Positions 16,482-24,358 of a DNA stretch of 64,000 nucleotides are shown here, one piece after another; within the stretch, counting starts at the first letter, position 1, and every line of letters begins with the position of its first letter. A program made the position numbers and the translations under genes. Under the pieces are notes generated by a model. It searched no databases and was not told where the DNA came from. It saw only the letters and a list, made by a program, of their open reading frames with translations. Source of the DNA: Alteribacillus bidgolensis (GTDB lineage Bacteria > Bacillota > Bacilli > Bacillales > Marinococcaceae); assembly GCF_002886255.1 (NCBI RefSeq), contig NZ_KZ614149.1, forward strand, positions 4,089,272 to 4,153,271, read 5' to 3'.

Positions 16482-17240
16482 TTATGAGTTTTGGAACTGT
16501 TTATCACTAATAATGTAATTTTTTAATGCACCGATGCCTTCAATTTCAGTAACCACTTCGTCTCCAGCGTTTACTTTTTCAAGTCCTTCTGGCGTACCAG
16601 TAAGTATGACATCGTTAGGATTTAAAGTCATAAAATGGCTTAAGTATTCAATTAAATCTGGAATGGAAAAAATCATGTCTTTTGTGGTACCTTGCTGGGT
16701 TACTTTACCGTTAACTATTGTTTTTAGTGACAGATTCATGGGATCTTTGATGTCGTTCCGATCAACAAACCAAGGTCCAATTGGTGTGCAGGTATCTCGA
16801 TTTTTTACACGAAGATTTGGACGGTAATAATTTTCGAGATAGTCTCGAATCGCATAGTCATTGGCAACAGTATAGCCAGCAACGTACTCATAGGCATCTT
16901 CTTTTTTTACATTTTTAGCTGTTTTACCGATAATAACTCCAAGTTCACATTCATAGTGCATATTCGTTGCTTCTTCAGGCCGTTTGGTAGAAGCATTGTG
17001 CCCAATAAAGGTGTTAGGCCCTTTTAAAAAAACTAATGGTTCTTTTGGTGCGCTGAAAGATAACTCTTTGGCATGGTCGGCGTAATTTAATCCTAAGGCA
17101 AAAACGGTTTGAGGTTGAACGGGCGGTAACCACTCCACTTCTTCCTCTGAAAACAAGCGGCCGTCGGTTAGTCTTACTTTCCCTTTATGTTCATATGCTT
17201 CGTGAATGGCGCCGCCAACTGCTACGCGTGCTCGTTTCAT
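16482..17240 (-). CDS. hpaG: HpaG-type decarboxylase/isomerase, metal-binding FAH-family half
   Basis: This 252-residue fumarylacetoacetate hydrolase-family protein corresponds to the C-terminal half of enterobacterial HpaG. It keeps the acidic metal ligands in YECELGVIIGK and the VANDYAIRD segment, plus GPWFVD and ILTGTPEGL. HpaG converts 5-oxo-pent-3-ene-1,2,5-tricarboxylate by decarboxylation and isomerisation to 2-oxo-hept-4-ene-1,7-dioate. In E. coli both FAH domains are one polypeptide; here they are two adjacent genes 60 bp apart on the same strand. AAGGAGGAATT precedes the start. Which of the two reactions this subunit performs is not shown by the sequence. Confidence 0.88.
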   Translation of the reverse strand: MKRARVAVGGAIHEAYEHKGKVRLTDGRLFSEEEVEWLPPVQPQTVFALGLNYADHAKELSFSAPKEPLVFLKGPNTFIGHNASTKRPEEATNMHYECELGVIIGKTAKNVKKEDAYEYVAGYTVANDYAIRDYLENYYRPNLRVKNRDTCTPIGPWFVDRNDIKDPMNLSLKTIVNGKVTQQGTTKDMIFSIPDLIEYLSHFMTLNPNDVILTGTPEGLEKVNAGDEVVTEIEGIGALKNYIISDKQFQNS

Positions 17241-17300
17241 TATAATTCCTCCTTTTTATCTTATAAATATCTCTTTCGTTAAATGAATGTATGAAAGATA

Positions 17301-18071
17301 TTATTCTGTCACTACGCTGTTTTCTAGCTTTCCAATCCCTTCAATTTCCACTCTAACCTGGTCGCCTTCTTTAAGGAGTGGGGGATTTTCCGGTGTTCCG
17401 ACTAAGAGAACATCTCCTTTGAATAAAGTCATAAATTCGGTAACATCTTCAATAAGCGTACCAATATTTCGAACAAGGTTTTCTGTTGAGTTTGTTTGTT
17501 TCAATTCATTATTAACATATACTTTCACTTCCAGATTATCTGCATTGGAAAGTTGATCTGATTCGACAACCCACGGACCAATTGGGCAAAAGCCATCCCT
17601 TGCTTTTTGTTTAACAGCAGGTCGATGTACACTTTCATGTGGAATACTTATATCATTTACAATAGTAAATCCTTGTATATATTCAGATGCTGAACTTGCG
17701 TTTACACGTGTGGCTGTCTTCTTGAAAACGATACCAAGAGCTGCCCCTGTTTGTAATTCTTTCACGTCACTTGGCAGTGGAATATTAGATTGATGAGGGG
17801 TGAGAGTATTTAAAGGCTTAATATATAAAATCGGAGCTTTTGGTGGTGCTTTATAAGGATCGTTGTGCAAAAGGTCTCCCATTTTCTCTAGTTCCCCTTT
17901 ATAGTTTAAAGCTGCGCCATAAACGGCAGCATTTACAGGAACGCTCCAATTCAAATCATTCGCTGAATAGGATTTATCATGATATGCAACATTGTTTGTT
18001 TGAGGATCAACTTCTATTTCAACAGGTTGATATAGATTATTAAATAACCCTCTTGCTTTAATCATATCCAT
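17301..18071 (-). CDS. HpaG-type FAH-family half lacking the acidic metal motif
   Basis: The protein starts MDMIKARGLF at 18071, where AAGGAG precedes the ATG; an earlier ATG at 18086 would sit on that ribosome binding site. It corresponds to the N-terminal half of fused HpaG, with APPKAPILYIKP, GFCPIGPWVVES and LLVGTPENPPLL. Where the sister protein has ECELGV, this one reads QTGAALGIVF, so the usual Glu-x-Glu metal ligands are missing. VNDISIPHES replaces the VANDYAIRD segment. It may be a structural or isomerase partner of the downstream protein. It is the first gene of a minus-strand operon with an AT-rich palindrome upstream. Confidence 0.85.
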   Translation of the reverse strand: MDMIKARGLFNNLYQPVEIEVDPQTNNVAYHDKSYSANDLNWSVPVNAAVYGAALNYKGELEKMGDLLHNDPYKAPPKAPILYIKPLNTLTPHQSNIPLPSDVKELQTGAALGIVFKKTATRVNASSASEYIQGFTIVNDISIPHESVHRPAVKQKARDGFCPIGPWVVESDQLSNADNLEVKVYVNNELKQTNSTENLVRNIGTLIEDVTEFMTLFKGDVLLVGTPENPPLLKEGDQVRVEIEGIGKLENSVVTE

Positions 18072-18098
18072 AACACTCCTTCTCATTTGTTTGTGAAA

Positions 18099-18119
18099 TT
18101 ATATATATTATTATATATG
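18099..18119. promoter_or_regulatory. AT-rich palindrome upstream of the hpaG-hpaF operon
   Basis: TTATATATATTATTATATATGA is an inverted repeat of ATATAT arms about 30 bp before the hpaG start. Similar elements lie upstream of the GntR gene (18889), two MBL genes (46275, 47429), a TAXI gene (51736) and hpaE2 (61812). The neighbouring GntR protein is the simplest candidate binder; AT-richness makes chance similarity possible. Confidence 0.45.
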
Positions 18120-18172
18120 ATTTATATTAAAGGTTCAATAAAGTAATGACGAAAAAGAATGTACTAAATAAT

Positions 18173-18204
18173 AAAGCCTGTGCTATTCTTTAGCATAGGC
18201 TTTA
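18173..18204 (-). terminator. Terminator of the GntR gene
   Basis: AAAGCCTGTGCTA and TAGCATAGGCTTT arms. It lies 32 bp past the end of the minus-strand GntR gene and before the divergent-looking hpaG promoter. Confidence 0.75.
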
Positions 18205-18235
18205 CTTTACGAGTTTGGACAGCTCCTTTGAAAAG

Positions 18236-18883
18236 TTATTTTCGGTTTTCATAAGCCAGCAGTGTGTTTAACTTATGCTGCCGTGCATATGCTTCTAAAG
18301 ACGCTTTGGAATCATGATTTTTTAGCAGTTCAATCATTTTATCATGTTCTTTAACGGAATCAGGAGCGCGCATTGGAAAAAATGCGAAGCCAGAGGTTCT
18401 GACAGTATCAAGTTTTTCCCAAGATTTTTCAATATCACTTATTAATAATTTGTTTGGGCAATGCGAATAAATCGCAAAGTGAAAGTTCTTGTTTAATTGA
18501 CTGAATGTATTTAAATCATATTGAGTTAATACTTTTTTCATTTCTTCATTAATATCAACTAATTCATTTATATGTTCTTCAGTCATATGTTCTACACTTA
18601 GTGCAGTAGCATACCCTTCTAAAATTGCAAGCAGTTCCAGCGTCTGCTTGTACACCTTTTCATCAATGGAAAGAACAACCGCCCCAGCATTAGGTTTGTA
18701 TTCGATAAGTCTATCAGCCTCAAGCCGGCGGATAGCTTCTCGAACAGGAATGTGGCTGGATCCGACCTCCTTTGCGATTTGATCTAGAATGATGCGTTGT
18801 CCTGGTGAATACGTACCATCTAAAATCCGGCCTCTAATGACATTATATGCATGTTTGCTTTTATTCATCTTTTTCTGTTCCAT
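18236..18883 (-). CDS. GntR/FadR-subfamily regulator of the hpa cluster
   Basis: An in-frame ATG at 18883 (MEQKKMNKSK) or 18868 is preferred; the longer form to 18919 would start inside the palindromic promoter region. The N-terminal winged helix reads GTYSPGQRIILDQIAKEVGSSHIPVREAIRRLEADRLIEYKPNAGAVV. The FCD domain follows with LNKNFHFAIY and EHDKMIELL, where the two His are typical metal ligands. The gene is between hpaG-hpaF and hpaE-B-D, so control by 4-hydroxyphenylacetate or homoprotocatechuate is likely. It differs from HpaR of enterobacteria, which is MarR-type. An AT-rich palindrome directly upstream suggests autoregulation. Confidence 0.88.
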   Translation of the reverse strand: MEQKKMNKSKHAYNVIRGRILDGTYSPGQRIILDQIAKEVGSSHIPVREAIRRLEADRLIEYKPNAGAVVLSIDEKVYKQTLELLAILEGYATALSVEHMTEEHINELVDINEEMKKVLTQYDLNTFSQLNKNFHFAIYSHCPNKLLISDIEKSWEKLDTVRTSGFAFFPMRAPDSVKEHDKMIELLKNHDSKASLEAYARQHKLNTLLAYENRK

Positions 18884-18888
18884 AAAAA

Positions 18889-18911
18889 ATATTATATATA
18901 TTATTGTATAC
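18889..18911. promoter_or_regulatory. AT-rich palindrome upstream of the GntR gene
   Basis: AATATTATATATATTATTG followed by TATAC lies 6 bp before the chosen GntR start and resembles the element at 18099. It is a candidate autoregulatory site. Confidence 0.4.
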
Positions 18912-18932
18912 GATAGCAAGTGGTTTAATCTG

Positions 18933-19829
18933 TTATGTAGTCAAGTAAGCGTTTTTAAATAAATCTAACAAACGTTGAGCTGCTTTCGTTAAACTGCGGT
19001 CTTTTTTCCAAATAATAGCTGGTTCAGCTGCAATAGAGGCGTCTTCGAGTTCAAGAATTCTAAGATTTTCATAAGGGAAAGCATACAAAGTCGATCTTGG
19101 AACAATGGTTGCACCAACCCCTGTAGAAGCAAGCGAAAGGAGCATGGTAGCATCTGGACATTCACAAATAACATTCGGCTCAAAACCATGATTTCTGCAT
19201 TCATTTACGATTAATTCAAATTGACCTGTTCCACTAATTCTGTGAAGAAGCATTAACGGAATATGTTTTAATTCCTTCATGGAGATCCTTTGCACTTCTG
19301 GTTCAATACTGTTCCAACTTTCCGGAAGAACAAGAACATAAGATTCAGAAGGAAGACGAAGCGTAGAAAATTCTTCTAGATCAACTGGAAGGCGAACGAA
19401 TGCCAACTCAATTTCACGGTTTCTTATACTCTCTTCAAGATAAAAAGTATCACCTTCTCTAAGCAGAAAAGAGATTTTTGAATGCTGCTGGCGCAATTTT
19501 TTCATCTGTTCAGGTAAGAAAGAAAAGCACGATTTGTTAGACCCTATTGCAAGAACACCTCTAATGCCTTCATTTGTTTCTTGTACTTCCAAAATGGTCT
19601 CTTCAAGCTCATGCATTATGTTTTTTGCCTTTTTATACAATACACGGCCAGCTTCCGTTAATTCAATGGTACGTCCATTCCTTTCAAACAACTCAATGTT
19701 TAACTCTTCTTCCATCTTTTTTAATTGTTGACTGAGTGGAGGCTGGGCCATATGAAGTTTTTTGGCTGCTTTTGTGATCTGTCCTTCATCTGCAACTGTA
19801 CAAAAATAACGCAGCTGTTTTATGTCCAT
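18933..19829 (-). CDS. LysR-family transcriptional regulator
   Basis: The 298-residue protein has the LysR N-terminal helix-turn-helix (MDIKQLRYFCTVADEGQ..., recognition portion AAKKLHMAQPPLSQQLKKME, EAGRVLYKKA linker helix) and a two-lobe effector domain (from about residue 90; IGSNKSCF, RLPVDLEEFSTLRL, GVGATIVPRS). CcpC/CitR-like or aromatic-acid sensing members share this architecture. It is transcribed away from hpaE, the typical LysR arrangement, across a 470-bp gap that holds two GAAAAAGATATA repeats. It is thus a candidate activator of hpaE-B-D. A gene just downstream encodes GntR, so the cluster may have two local regulators. Confidence 0.88.
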   Translation of the reverse strand: MDIKQLRYFCTVADEGQITKAAKKLHMAQPPLSQQLKKMEEELNIELFERNGRTIELTEAGRVLYKKAKNIMHELEETILEVQETNEGIRGVLAIGSNKSCFSFLPEQMKKLRQQHSKISFLLREGDTFYLEESIRNREIELAFVRLPVDLEEFSTLRLPSESYVLVLPESWNSIEPEVQRISMKELKHIPLMLLHRISGTGQFELIVNECRNHGFEPNVICECPDATMLLSLASTGVGATIVPRSTLYAFPYENLRILELEDASIAAEPAIIWKKDRSLTKAAQRLLDLFKNAYLTT

Positions 19830-19863
19830 TTTATACCCCCTGGTGAACTTTCTTTATTGAATT

Positions 19864-19982
19864 GTATATGAAAAAGATATATAAAATCAATATTTTTAAT
19901 ATTTTTAATATGTTAGAAAGCATGATACATTTGACTTAGAAATTAGTTAGACAATTTCCATATTTCGAAAAAGATATACATC
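19864..19982. promoter_or_regulatory. Two GAAAAAGATATA repeats in the LysR-hpaE intergenic region
   Basis: TGTATATGAAAAAGATATAT (19864) and CATATTTCGAAAAAGATATA (19959) share a 12-bp core about 97 bp apart, between divergent lysR and hpaE. Paired sites are usual for LysR regulation. The remainder of 19830-20035 is AT-rich without recognisable genes. Confidence 0.35.
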
Positions 19983-20035
19983 ATTACATGGAAATTTTTT
20001 TATGAAATAAGAAAGTATAAACTTTTGCGCTTTGA

Positions 20036-20260
20036 TGTCTAGCTTCAGCGCCCAGCCTCTCGGGGGCCCTCCACGAGGCGGGTCAGTTCGACGTCACAGG
20101 ACGTGACGTTTTTAGTCGAACATCCTTAAGGACCCTTCTGCTAAATACGCACACGTCCTGTGTGCAACGCAGAAGTCACCACATCCTGTGGAAGTAAGAG
20201 CGCCTTTATTGCCTGGAGAACATTTACCTGTTAAGGCTGACCAGGGCGCTTGCGCTTTTC
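20036..20260 (+). repeat. GC-rich Bacillus-type dispersed repeat, copy 1
   Basis: The element runs from TCTAGCTTCAGCGCCCAGCC to GGGCGCTTGCGCTTTT, far more GC-rich than its surroundings and with imperfect inverted ends. It includes hairpins such as CGTCACAGGACGTGACG and CACACGTCCTGTGTG. A second copy is at 55914-56084, whose ends are in the same orientation but whose core is the reverse complement of this one. Function unknown; it lies in the hpaE leader or promoter region. Confidence 0.75.
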
Positions 20261-20305
20261 TTATTTTGAAAGAAAGCATTATCAAAAAGATTGGAGGTAA
20301 CATTT

Positions 20306-21826
20306 ATGAGCACTCGTTTAATGGATGTAAATAATGCTGGGAAAGAAGCGATTTCTTCCATTTCAGACATTCAGCTTTATATTGATGGAGAATTTGTCCA
20401 TGCAGATAGTAAGGAAACATTCGAAAACATCAGTCCCTTCACGAATGAACCAATCAACAGGGTCGCCTCTGGAGATACGGAGGATATTGATCAAGCAGTC
20501 AAAGCGGCAAGAAAAGCGTTTAAGGGAGAATGGGGAAACTTAAAGGTTAAAGAACGTTTGGCGTATATTAATAAGATTGCCGATTTAATTGATGAACATA
20601 TCGATGAAATCGCTCCGTTAGAATCCTATGATACCGGACTTCCGATTAGTCAAACGAAAAAAATGGTGGCCCGTTCGGCTCATAACTTCCGCTTTTATGC
20701 AGAAATGGTGTCGAGCCGTTTAGTGGGAGATGTGTATCAAGTAGACGACGAGTTTTTGAATTATACGATTCATAAACCAGTCGGCATCGCAGGTTTAATT
20801 ACCCCATGGAATGCACCGTTTATGCTGGAAACGTGGAAAATCGCACCGGCGTTGGCGACAGGAAACACAGTCATTTTGAAACCGGCAGAATGGTCGCCGT
20901 TAACCGCGAATCGTCTGGCGGAGATTATTGATAAAGCAGGGCTGCCGGACGGTGTGTTTAATGTGGTGCACGGGTACGGCGAAAAAGCAGGAGCTGCATT
21001 GGTTGCCCATCCGGATGTGGAATTGATTTCTTTTACGGGAGAAACGACAACCGGTTCCGAAATTATGAAAAATGGCGCGGACTCGCTGAAACGATTCTCG
21101 ATGGAATTGGGTGGGAAGTCACCGATCATCGTGTTTGACGATGCAGATCTAGATCGTGCGCTTGATGCAGCGACGTGGGGCATCTTCTCTTTTAACGGGG
21201 AACGCTGTACAGCAAATTCTCGCTTGTACCTTCATGAAAGCGTTGCCGACACCTTTGTCGAACGATTGAAAGAAAGAGTGCAAAACATTATCGTAGGAGA
21301 TCCGATGAGAGAACAGACCCAAGTCGGTCCGCTGATTCATAAGAAGCATTATGACAACGTCAAGGGGTACTTGGAACTAGCGAAAGAAGAAGGCTGTGAG
21401 GTGATCAGCGGCGATATTCCAGAGGACATGAGCCGCGGAAACTTTATCGCCCCGACCATCTTATTGAATGCTCATAATAACATGCGGGTGATCCAAGAAG
21501 AAATCTTCGGTCCAGTGATCGCTGTCATGACTTTTAAAGAGGAAGAAGAAGTCATTGAACTGGCCAATGATGTTCGGTATGGCTTGGCTGGTTATGTGTG
21601 GACGAAAGACATCCAGCGCGGCCACCGTGTCGCTCAAGCTGTAGACTCCGGCATGTTGTGGGTGAATTCTCAAAATGTCCGTGATTTGCGTACGCCATTT
21701 GGCGGCTCGAAACACAGCGGTATTGGGCGAGAAGGCGGTTACTATGCGTTTGAATTTTACACCGAAATTCAAGTTATTCATGTAGCGTTAGGGCAGCACC
21801 ATATACCTCAATTCGGAAAAAAATAA
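20306..21826 (+). CDS. hpaE: 5-carboxymethyl-2-hydroxymuconate semialdehyde dehydrogenase (HpaE), copy 1
   Basis: The ATG at 20306 follows TTGGAGGTAAC. The 506-residue NAD-dependent aldehyde dehydrogenase has TPWNAPFMLETWK, FTGETTTGSEIMKNG, MELGGKSP (general base Glu267) and NGERCTA (nucleophile Cys301). It oxidises the ring-cleavage semialdehyde of homoprotocatechuate to the dicarboxylate. The first 36 codons are unique, but from 20414 the DNA is nearly identical to hpaE copy 2 (from 62057): one difference at 21706 before the last few codons. This shared block has more G/C-ending codons than its neighbours, so recent conversion or import is likely. Followed at 29 bp by hpaB. Confidence 0.92.
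   Translation: MSTRLMDVNNAGKEAISSISDIQLYIDGEFVHADSKETFENISPFTNEPINRVASGDTEDIDQAVKAARKAFKGEWGNLKVKERLAYINKIADLIDEHIDEIAPLESYDTGLPISQTKKMVARSAHNFRFYAEMVSSRLVGDVYQVDDEFLNYTIHKPVGIAGLITPWNAPFMLETWKIAPALATGNTVILKPAEWSPLTANRLAEIIDKAGLPDGVFNVVHGYGEKAGAALVAHPDVELISFTGETTTGSEIMKNGADSLKRFSMELGGKSPIIVFDDADLDRALDAATWGIFSFNGERCTANSRLYLHESVADTFVERLKERVQNIIVGDPMREQTQVGPLIHKKHYDNVKGYLELAKEEGCEVISGDIPEDMSRGNFIAPTILLNAHNNMRVIQEEIFGPVIAVMTFKEEEEVIELANDVRYGLAGYVWTKDIQRGHRVAQAVDSGMLWVNSQNVRDLRTPFGGSKHSGIGREGGYYAFEFYTEIQVIHVALGQHHIPQFGKK
20414..21792 (+). repeat. Near-identical hpaE block (partner 62057-63435)
   Basis: 1,379 bp match 62057-63435 at a constant offset of 41,643 with one visible substitution (C at 21706, T at 63349). 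Identity begins abruptly at GAAACATTCGAAAAC inside both genes and ends near the stop, with differences at 21793 and beyond. Confidence 0.9.
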
Positions 21827-21855
21827 ATTATACTTTTATTTAAGGAGGAATTAAA

Positions 21856-23331
21856 ATGCCTGCTAAAACAGGAGCAGAGTACAAAGAAAGACTTCGGAAG
21901 GCAAAAAATAATGTGTACATTCATGGAGAGCGTGTCGAAGATCCAACGACTCACCCAGGTTTTAAAAATGTTATTAATTCCATGGCAAACCTTTATGACC
22001 TTCAGTATGAGCAGCCGGAAAAAATGCTTTACACTTCACCTACATCCGGAGATAAAGTAGGAATGACATTTTTGCGTCCCGAATCAAAAGAAGATTTGGT
22101 GAAACGCAGAGAAGCGATTCAAACCTGGGCTCGGACATCCGGAGGCATGATGGGGCGTTCTCCTGATTATTTAAACGCTGAAGTGATGGCAATGGGAGTA
22201 GCAACAGATCTTTTTGCAGAAGATGATCCGATGTTTGCAGAAAATGCGAAAAATTATTACGAATACGCGCGCGAAAATGACATTAGTTTAACGCATACTT
22301 TAATTCACCCTCAGGTGAACCGTCAAAAAGCGCAGCACGAACAAAAAGACGCCAATGTTGCATTGCACCTCGTCGAAAAAAGAACAGATGGAATCATTGT
22401 AGACGGAGCACGTCTTTTGGCTACGCAAGGCGGTATTACAGATGAAATTCTCGTATTTCCATCAACCGTAAAACAAGCTGGTGAATTAGATGATCCGTAT
22501 TCCCTAGCGTTTGTCGTACCAAATAATACCCCTGGGTTGAAGTATATTAGCCGCGAGTCCTTTGATTATGGAAAAAATGAATGGGATCATCCAATGAGCA
22601 GCCGGTTCGAAGAAGGAGACGCGATTGTTTATTTTGATAACGTTTTCGTGCCTTGGGAAAAAGTATTTGTTTGTGGAAACTCTTCTATTTGTAACCGGAC
22701 CTTCCTTGAGACAAACGCCGTTGTGCATATGTCTCATCAAGTAGTAGCTAAAAATGTTGTTAAAACAGAGTTCATTCTTGGCGTTATCTTAAGCGTTATG
22801 GATGCGATTGGAATCGACCAATTCCAGCACGTAAAAGATAAAGGAACAGAAGTCATGCTCGTCTTGGAATCTATGAAATCTCATTTATTCAAGGCTGAAC
22901 AAAATGCTTCATTAGACAAATGGGGTACGATGACACCAGACTTTGAAGCTCTAAATGCAGCAAGGAACTGGTATCCAAGAATTTACCCGCGTCTAGTTGA
23001 AATATTAAGAATTCTAGGAGCGTCTGGATTAATGGGCATTCCAACAGAAGCAGATTTTCAGCATGAAGAACTTGGCCCAATTGTAAACCGAGCACTTCAA
23101 GCGAAAAACCTCGAAGGATATGACAGAGTACAATTGTTCCGGTTGGCATGGGACCTGACATTGAGCGCGTTTGGAAGCCGTCAAATGCACTATGAATACT
23201 ACTTCTTTGGTGATCCGATTAAAATGGGCATGACGTACTTTGATCAATTTGATAAAGAGCCGCATAAACAATATGTGCAAGATTTCTTAAAACAAATTAA
23301 ATCATCAAAACCGAATTTTTCAAATGTTTAA
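21856..23331 (+). CDS. hpaB: 4-hydroxyphenylacetate 3-monooxygenase, oxygenase component (HpaB), paralog 1
   Basis: The 491-residue protein is an acyl-CoA-dehydrogenase-fold, FADH2-using aromatic hydroxylase. Typical blocks are GERVEDPTTHPGFKN, GRSPDYLNAEVMA, LTHTLIHPQVNRQ, DGIIVDGARLLATQGG, VPNNTPGLKYISRES, NVFVPWEKVFV and a C-terminal GSRQMHYEYYFFGDP. It hydroxylates 4-hydroxyphenylacetate to homoprotocatechuate using reduced flavin from HpaC, encoded at 25830. It sits between hpaE (29 bp) and hpaD (14 bp) in one operon, with AAGGAGGAAT before the ATG. The second hpaB in this window, at 60204, is clearly divergent, so the two may differ in substrate. Confidence 0.92.
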   Translation: MPAKTGAEYKERLRKAKNNVYIHGERVEDPTTHPGFKNVINSMANLYDLQYEQPEKMLYTSPTSGDKVGMTFLRPESKEDLVKRREAIQTWARTSGGMMGRSPDYLNAEVMAMGVATDLFAEDDPMFAENAKNYYEYARENDISLTHTLIHPQVNRQKAQHEQKDANVALHLVEKRTDGIIVDGARLLATQGGITDEILVFPSTVKQAGELDDPYSLAFVVPNNTPGLKYISRESFDYGKNEWDHPMSSRFEEGDAIVYFDNVFVPWEKVFVCGNSSICNRTFLETNAVVHMSHQVVAKNVVKTEFILGVILSVMDAIGIDQFQHVKDKGTEVMLVLESMKSHLFKAEQNASLDKWGTMTPDFEALNAARNWYPRIYPRLVEILRILGASGLMGIPTEADFQHEELGPIVNRALQAKNLEGYDRVQLFRLAWDLTLSAFGSRQMHYEYYFFGDPIKMGMTYFDQFDKEPHKQYVQDFLKQIKSSKPNFSNV

Positions 23332-23345
23332 AGGAGGTATAAATT

Positions 23346-24326
23346 ATGAATTTTGATATTATTCGCACAGGCCGTGCCGTACTGCATGTCACAGACCTTG
23401 ACAAGTCGAGAGCATTTTACGATGCTCTTGGCTTCATTGAAACCGAATCCGATGAAGAAAACATTTTCTTCCGCGGATTAGAAGAACACAATCACCATAG
23501 CCTTTGGCTGAAGAAAAAGCCGGAGCCAGCTGTGGAAGTAATCAGTTACAAAGTGAGAGCAGAAGAAGATCTCGAAAAACTAGAATCGTTTTTTACCAAA
23601 CAGGGACGTAAGGTGACGTGGCTCGAAAAAGGAAGCCAAAAAGCCCTCGGGAAGTCCTTGCGCGTCCAAGATTTATCTGGACTTCCAGCAGAGTTCTATG
23701 CCGAAATGGAAACGGTGGATCGGATGCTCCAGCGTTACGACTTATATAAAGGCGCCAAAGTCCAGCGAATTGACCATTTTAACTGCATGGTGCCGGATGT
23801 AGAAAAAGCCTATAACTATTATATTGATGAGCTTGGCTTTGCGTGTTCGGAATACACGGCCGGGGAAGAAGAAAAAATTTGGGCGGCGTGGCTGCACCGC
23901 AAACCAAGTGTGCACGATGTCGCATTCATGAACGGCCCAGGTCCACGTCTTCATCACGTCGGTTTTTGGTTGAACGACCCAATGAGCTTAATTAACGGCT
24001 GTGACGTCTTGGCTTCGATGGGGTACGCTCCAAACATTGAACGCGGCCCGGGACGACATGGATTGTCCAATGCCTTCTTCCTCTATTTGAGAGATCCGGA
24101 CGGTCACCGGATTGAGCTGTATAACGGGGACTATCTCACAAGTGATCCGGACTTCAAGCCGGTCCGCTGGGATCTTGATGATCCGATGCGGCAGACATTC
24201 TGGGGCCATGAAGCACCAGACAGCTGGTTTGAAGAAGCATCCGAAGTGCTCGATGTTCATACTGGAAAGAAAATCGATCTGAAAGAGCCGACATTGAAAA
24301 AACGAAAACCAACGTTTGTCATATAA
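23346..24326 (+). CDS. hpaD: 3,4-dihydroxyphenylacetate 2,3-dioxygenase (HpaD), copy 1
   Basis: A 326-residue type I extradiol dioxygenase of the vicinal-oxygen-chelate superfamily, like the Gram-positive homoprotocatechuate dioxygenases rather than the LigB-type of E. coli. The 2-His-1-Glu ligands are visible: RIDHFN (His144), RLHHVGFW (His203/204) and HRIELYN (Glu257). It opens the ring of homoprotocatechuate to 5-carboxymethyl-2-hydroxymuconate semialdehyde, substrate of HpaE. AAAGGAGGTAT precedes the ATG. Its first 220 bp differ from hpaD copy 2 at many sites, while the sequence from 23568 is almost identical to that copy as far as the window shows. Confidence 0.93.
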   Translation: MNFDIIRTGRAVLHVTDLDKSRAFYDALGFIETESDEENIFFRGLEEHNHHSLWLKKKPEPAVEVISYKVRAEEDLEKLESFFTKQGRKVTWLEKGSQKALGKSLRVQDLSGLPAEFYAEMETVDRMLQRYDLYKGAKVQRIDHFNCMVPDVEKAYNYYIDELGFACSEYTAGEEEKIWAAWLHRKPSVHDVAFMNGPGPRLHHVGFWLNDPMSLINGCDVLASMGYAPNIERGPGRHGLSNAFFLYLRDPDGHRIELYNGDYLTSDPDFKPVRWDLDDPMRQTFWGHEAPDSWFEEASEVLDVHTGKKIDLKEPTLKKRKPTFVI

Positions 24327-24358
24327 AGCATCATCTTCTAAGGAAGCGGAGGATAACC

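Noticed and set aside
20036..20260. GC-rich hairpin region as a riboswitch upstream of hpaE
   Set aside because: A second, rearranged copy before an unrelated pseudogene (55914) shows that it is a dispersed repeat; no known riboswitch core was recognised.
20770..21183. Minus-strand open frame of 137 codons in hpaE, repeated in hpaE2 (62413-62826)
   Set aside because: The repeat is explained by the duplicated hpaE DNA; composition is Ser/Ala/Pro-rich as in antisense shadows of GC-rich codons.
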